Source of the DNA: CAYPZL01 sp964415045
GTDB taxonomy: Bacteria > Planctomycetota > Phycisphaerae > Sedimentisphaerales > Anaerobacaceae
NCBI GenBank assembly: GCA_964415045.1
Contig: CAYPZL010000261.1
Coordinates: 1-6,265, forward strand
Direction of reading: 5' to 3'
Length of the DNA stretch: 6,265 bases
In this document: piece after piece, positions 6,009 through 6,265 of the stretch
Numbering within the stretch: the first letter of the stretch is position 1
Layout: each line of letters starts with the position of its first letter
Position numbers and translations under genes: made by a program
The notes under the pieces: generated by a model
Database searches by the model: none
What the model saw: only the letters and a program-made list of their open reading frames with translations
What the model was told of the DNA's origin: nothing

Positions 6009-6029
6009 CAGGGTGGGGCTTGCCCCACC
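6009..6029. repeat. single palindromic unit GGTGGGGC/GCCCCACC
   Basis: CAGGGTGGGGCTTGCCCCACC-type unit: a perfect 8-bp inverted repeat (6012-6019 with 6022-6029) around TT. It is followed by GTCCTTTCTTC, similar to the sequence after the unit at 6166-6186. No facing partner unit is seen, so this is a solitary member of the family. Confidence 0.8.
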
Positions 6030-6068
6030 GTCCTTTCTTCACGAGATACGCTTCACGCCCTTTGCTGA

Positions 6069-6096
6069 TTGACAAATCCCAGACCGGTCCTATCCT
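6069..6096 (+). promoter_or_regulatory. possible promoter in the AT-richer patch
   Basis: A perfect -35 hexamer TTGACA (6069-6074) is followed 16 bases later by TATCCT (6091-6096, 4 of 6 bases of the -10). No convincing gene starts after it inside the window, so it could serve a small RNA or a gene beyond the right edge, or be chance. Confidence 0.3.
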
Positions 6097-6108
6097 ATGG
6101 TTCAGGTT

Positions 6109-6126
6109 CTTTGAGATAAATCAAAG
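6109..6126. promoter_or_regulatory. FNR/CRP-type dyad
   Basis: CTTTGA and TCAAAG form a perfect 6-bp dyad with a 6-base centre. The core TTGAG-N4-ATCAA (6111-6124) matches 9 of 10 defined positions of the FNR consensus TTGAT-N4-ATCAA. It lies just after the possible promoter at 6069-6096, where a bound regulator would block rather than activate transcription. No target gene is visible. Confidence 0.35.
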
Positions 6127-6165
6127 TGCAAATGGACCAATGTGAAGCGTGCACGGAGCAAGCTG

Positions 6166-6231
6166 TAGGGTGGGTCTTGCCCCACCATTTCTTCGCGCCC
6201 AAGCGCTTCCGGTGGGGCAAGCCCCACCCTG
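6166..6231. repeat. composite palindromic element of the GGGTGGGGC family
   Basis: Unit 6166-6186 and the opposed unit 6211-6231 match as inverted repeats at 19 of 21 positions, with a 24-base spacer. The right unit is a perfect 8-bp palindrome (GGTGGGGC/GCCCCACC around AA). The spacer begins ATTTCTTCGCG, like the spacer of the element at 3509-3578 read on the other strand. The following bases ATATGGAACGAC (6232-6243) recur inverted at 33-44. Confidence 0.85.
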
Positions 6232-6265
6232 ATATGGAACGACTTTCGTCAAGGGTAATTATTCG

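Noticed and set aside
5918..6145. 75-codon plus-strand frame near the right end
   Set aside because: It translates palindromic repeats and the AT-rich patch, has no ribosome site, and shows no protein-like pattern.

Overview
The window looks like a piece of a GC-rich bacterial chromosome, most likely from the Planctomycetota (Phycisphaerae-like). This is inferred from a Tat-exported Gfo/Idh/MocA oxidoreductase of the kind greatly expanded in that phylum, a protein joining a zinc ribbon to six membrane helices, and many short palindromic repeats between genes. No marker gene (rRNA, tRNA, housekeeping enzyme) is present to confirm it.

Layout. Left part (1-2350, minus strand): a Tat-signal Gfo/Idh/MocA oxidoreductase (90-1439) with its own promoter and a structured leader, and upstream of it a two-helix membrane protein with a CBS-like tail (1636-2350). 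The membrane gene is split by a one-base frameshift in a run of eight C. A promoter candidate and a minus-strand terminator-like hairpin lie at 2456-2513. Centre (2605-3465, plus): a protein with an N-terminal zinc ribbon and six membrane helices. Then 250 bases (3466-3719) hold two tandem copies of a composite palindromic element with a good promoter between them. Right part (3720-5579, plus): a two-gene operon, an AKR-like TIM-barrel protein followed 15 bases later by a secreted protein of unknown function. The last 690 bases hold one doubtful small ORF and a cluster of related palindromic repeats, plus an AT-richer patch with a promoter-like sequence and an FNR-like dyad.

How the genes fit together. 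The oxidoreductase (exported), the TIM-barrel protein (cytoplasmic) and the secreted protein would suit sugar or polyol catabolism, but nothing in the sequence shows a substrate. The two minus-strand genes have similar promoter candidates (TTGCTT with CATAAT or GATAAT), so they are probably transcribed separately. No complete defence system, CRISPR array, transposase or integrase is visible. The most unusual content is the palindromic repeat family with its paired, inverted architecture and one compensatory base change, the frameshift in the C8 tract, and the two unnamed protein families in the right-hand operon.
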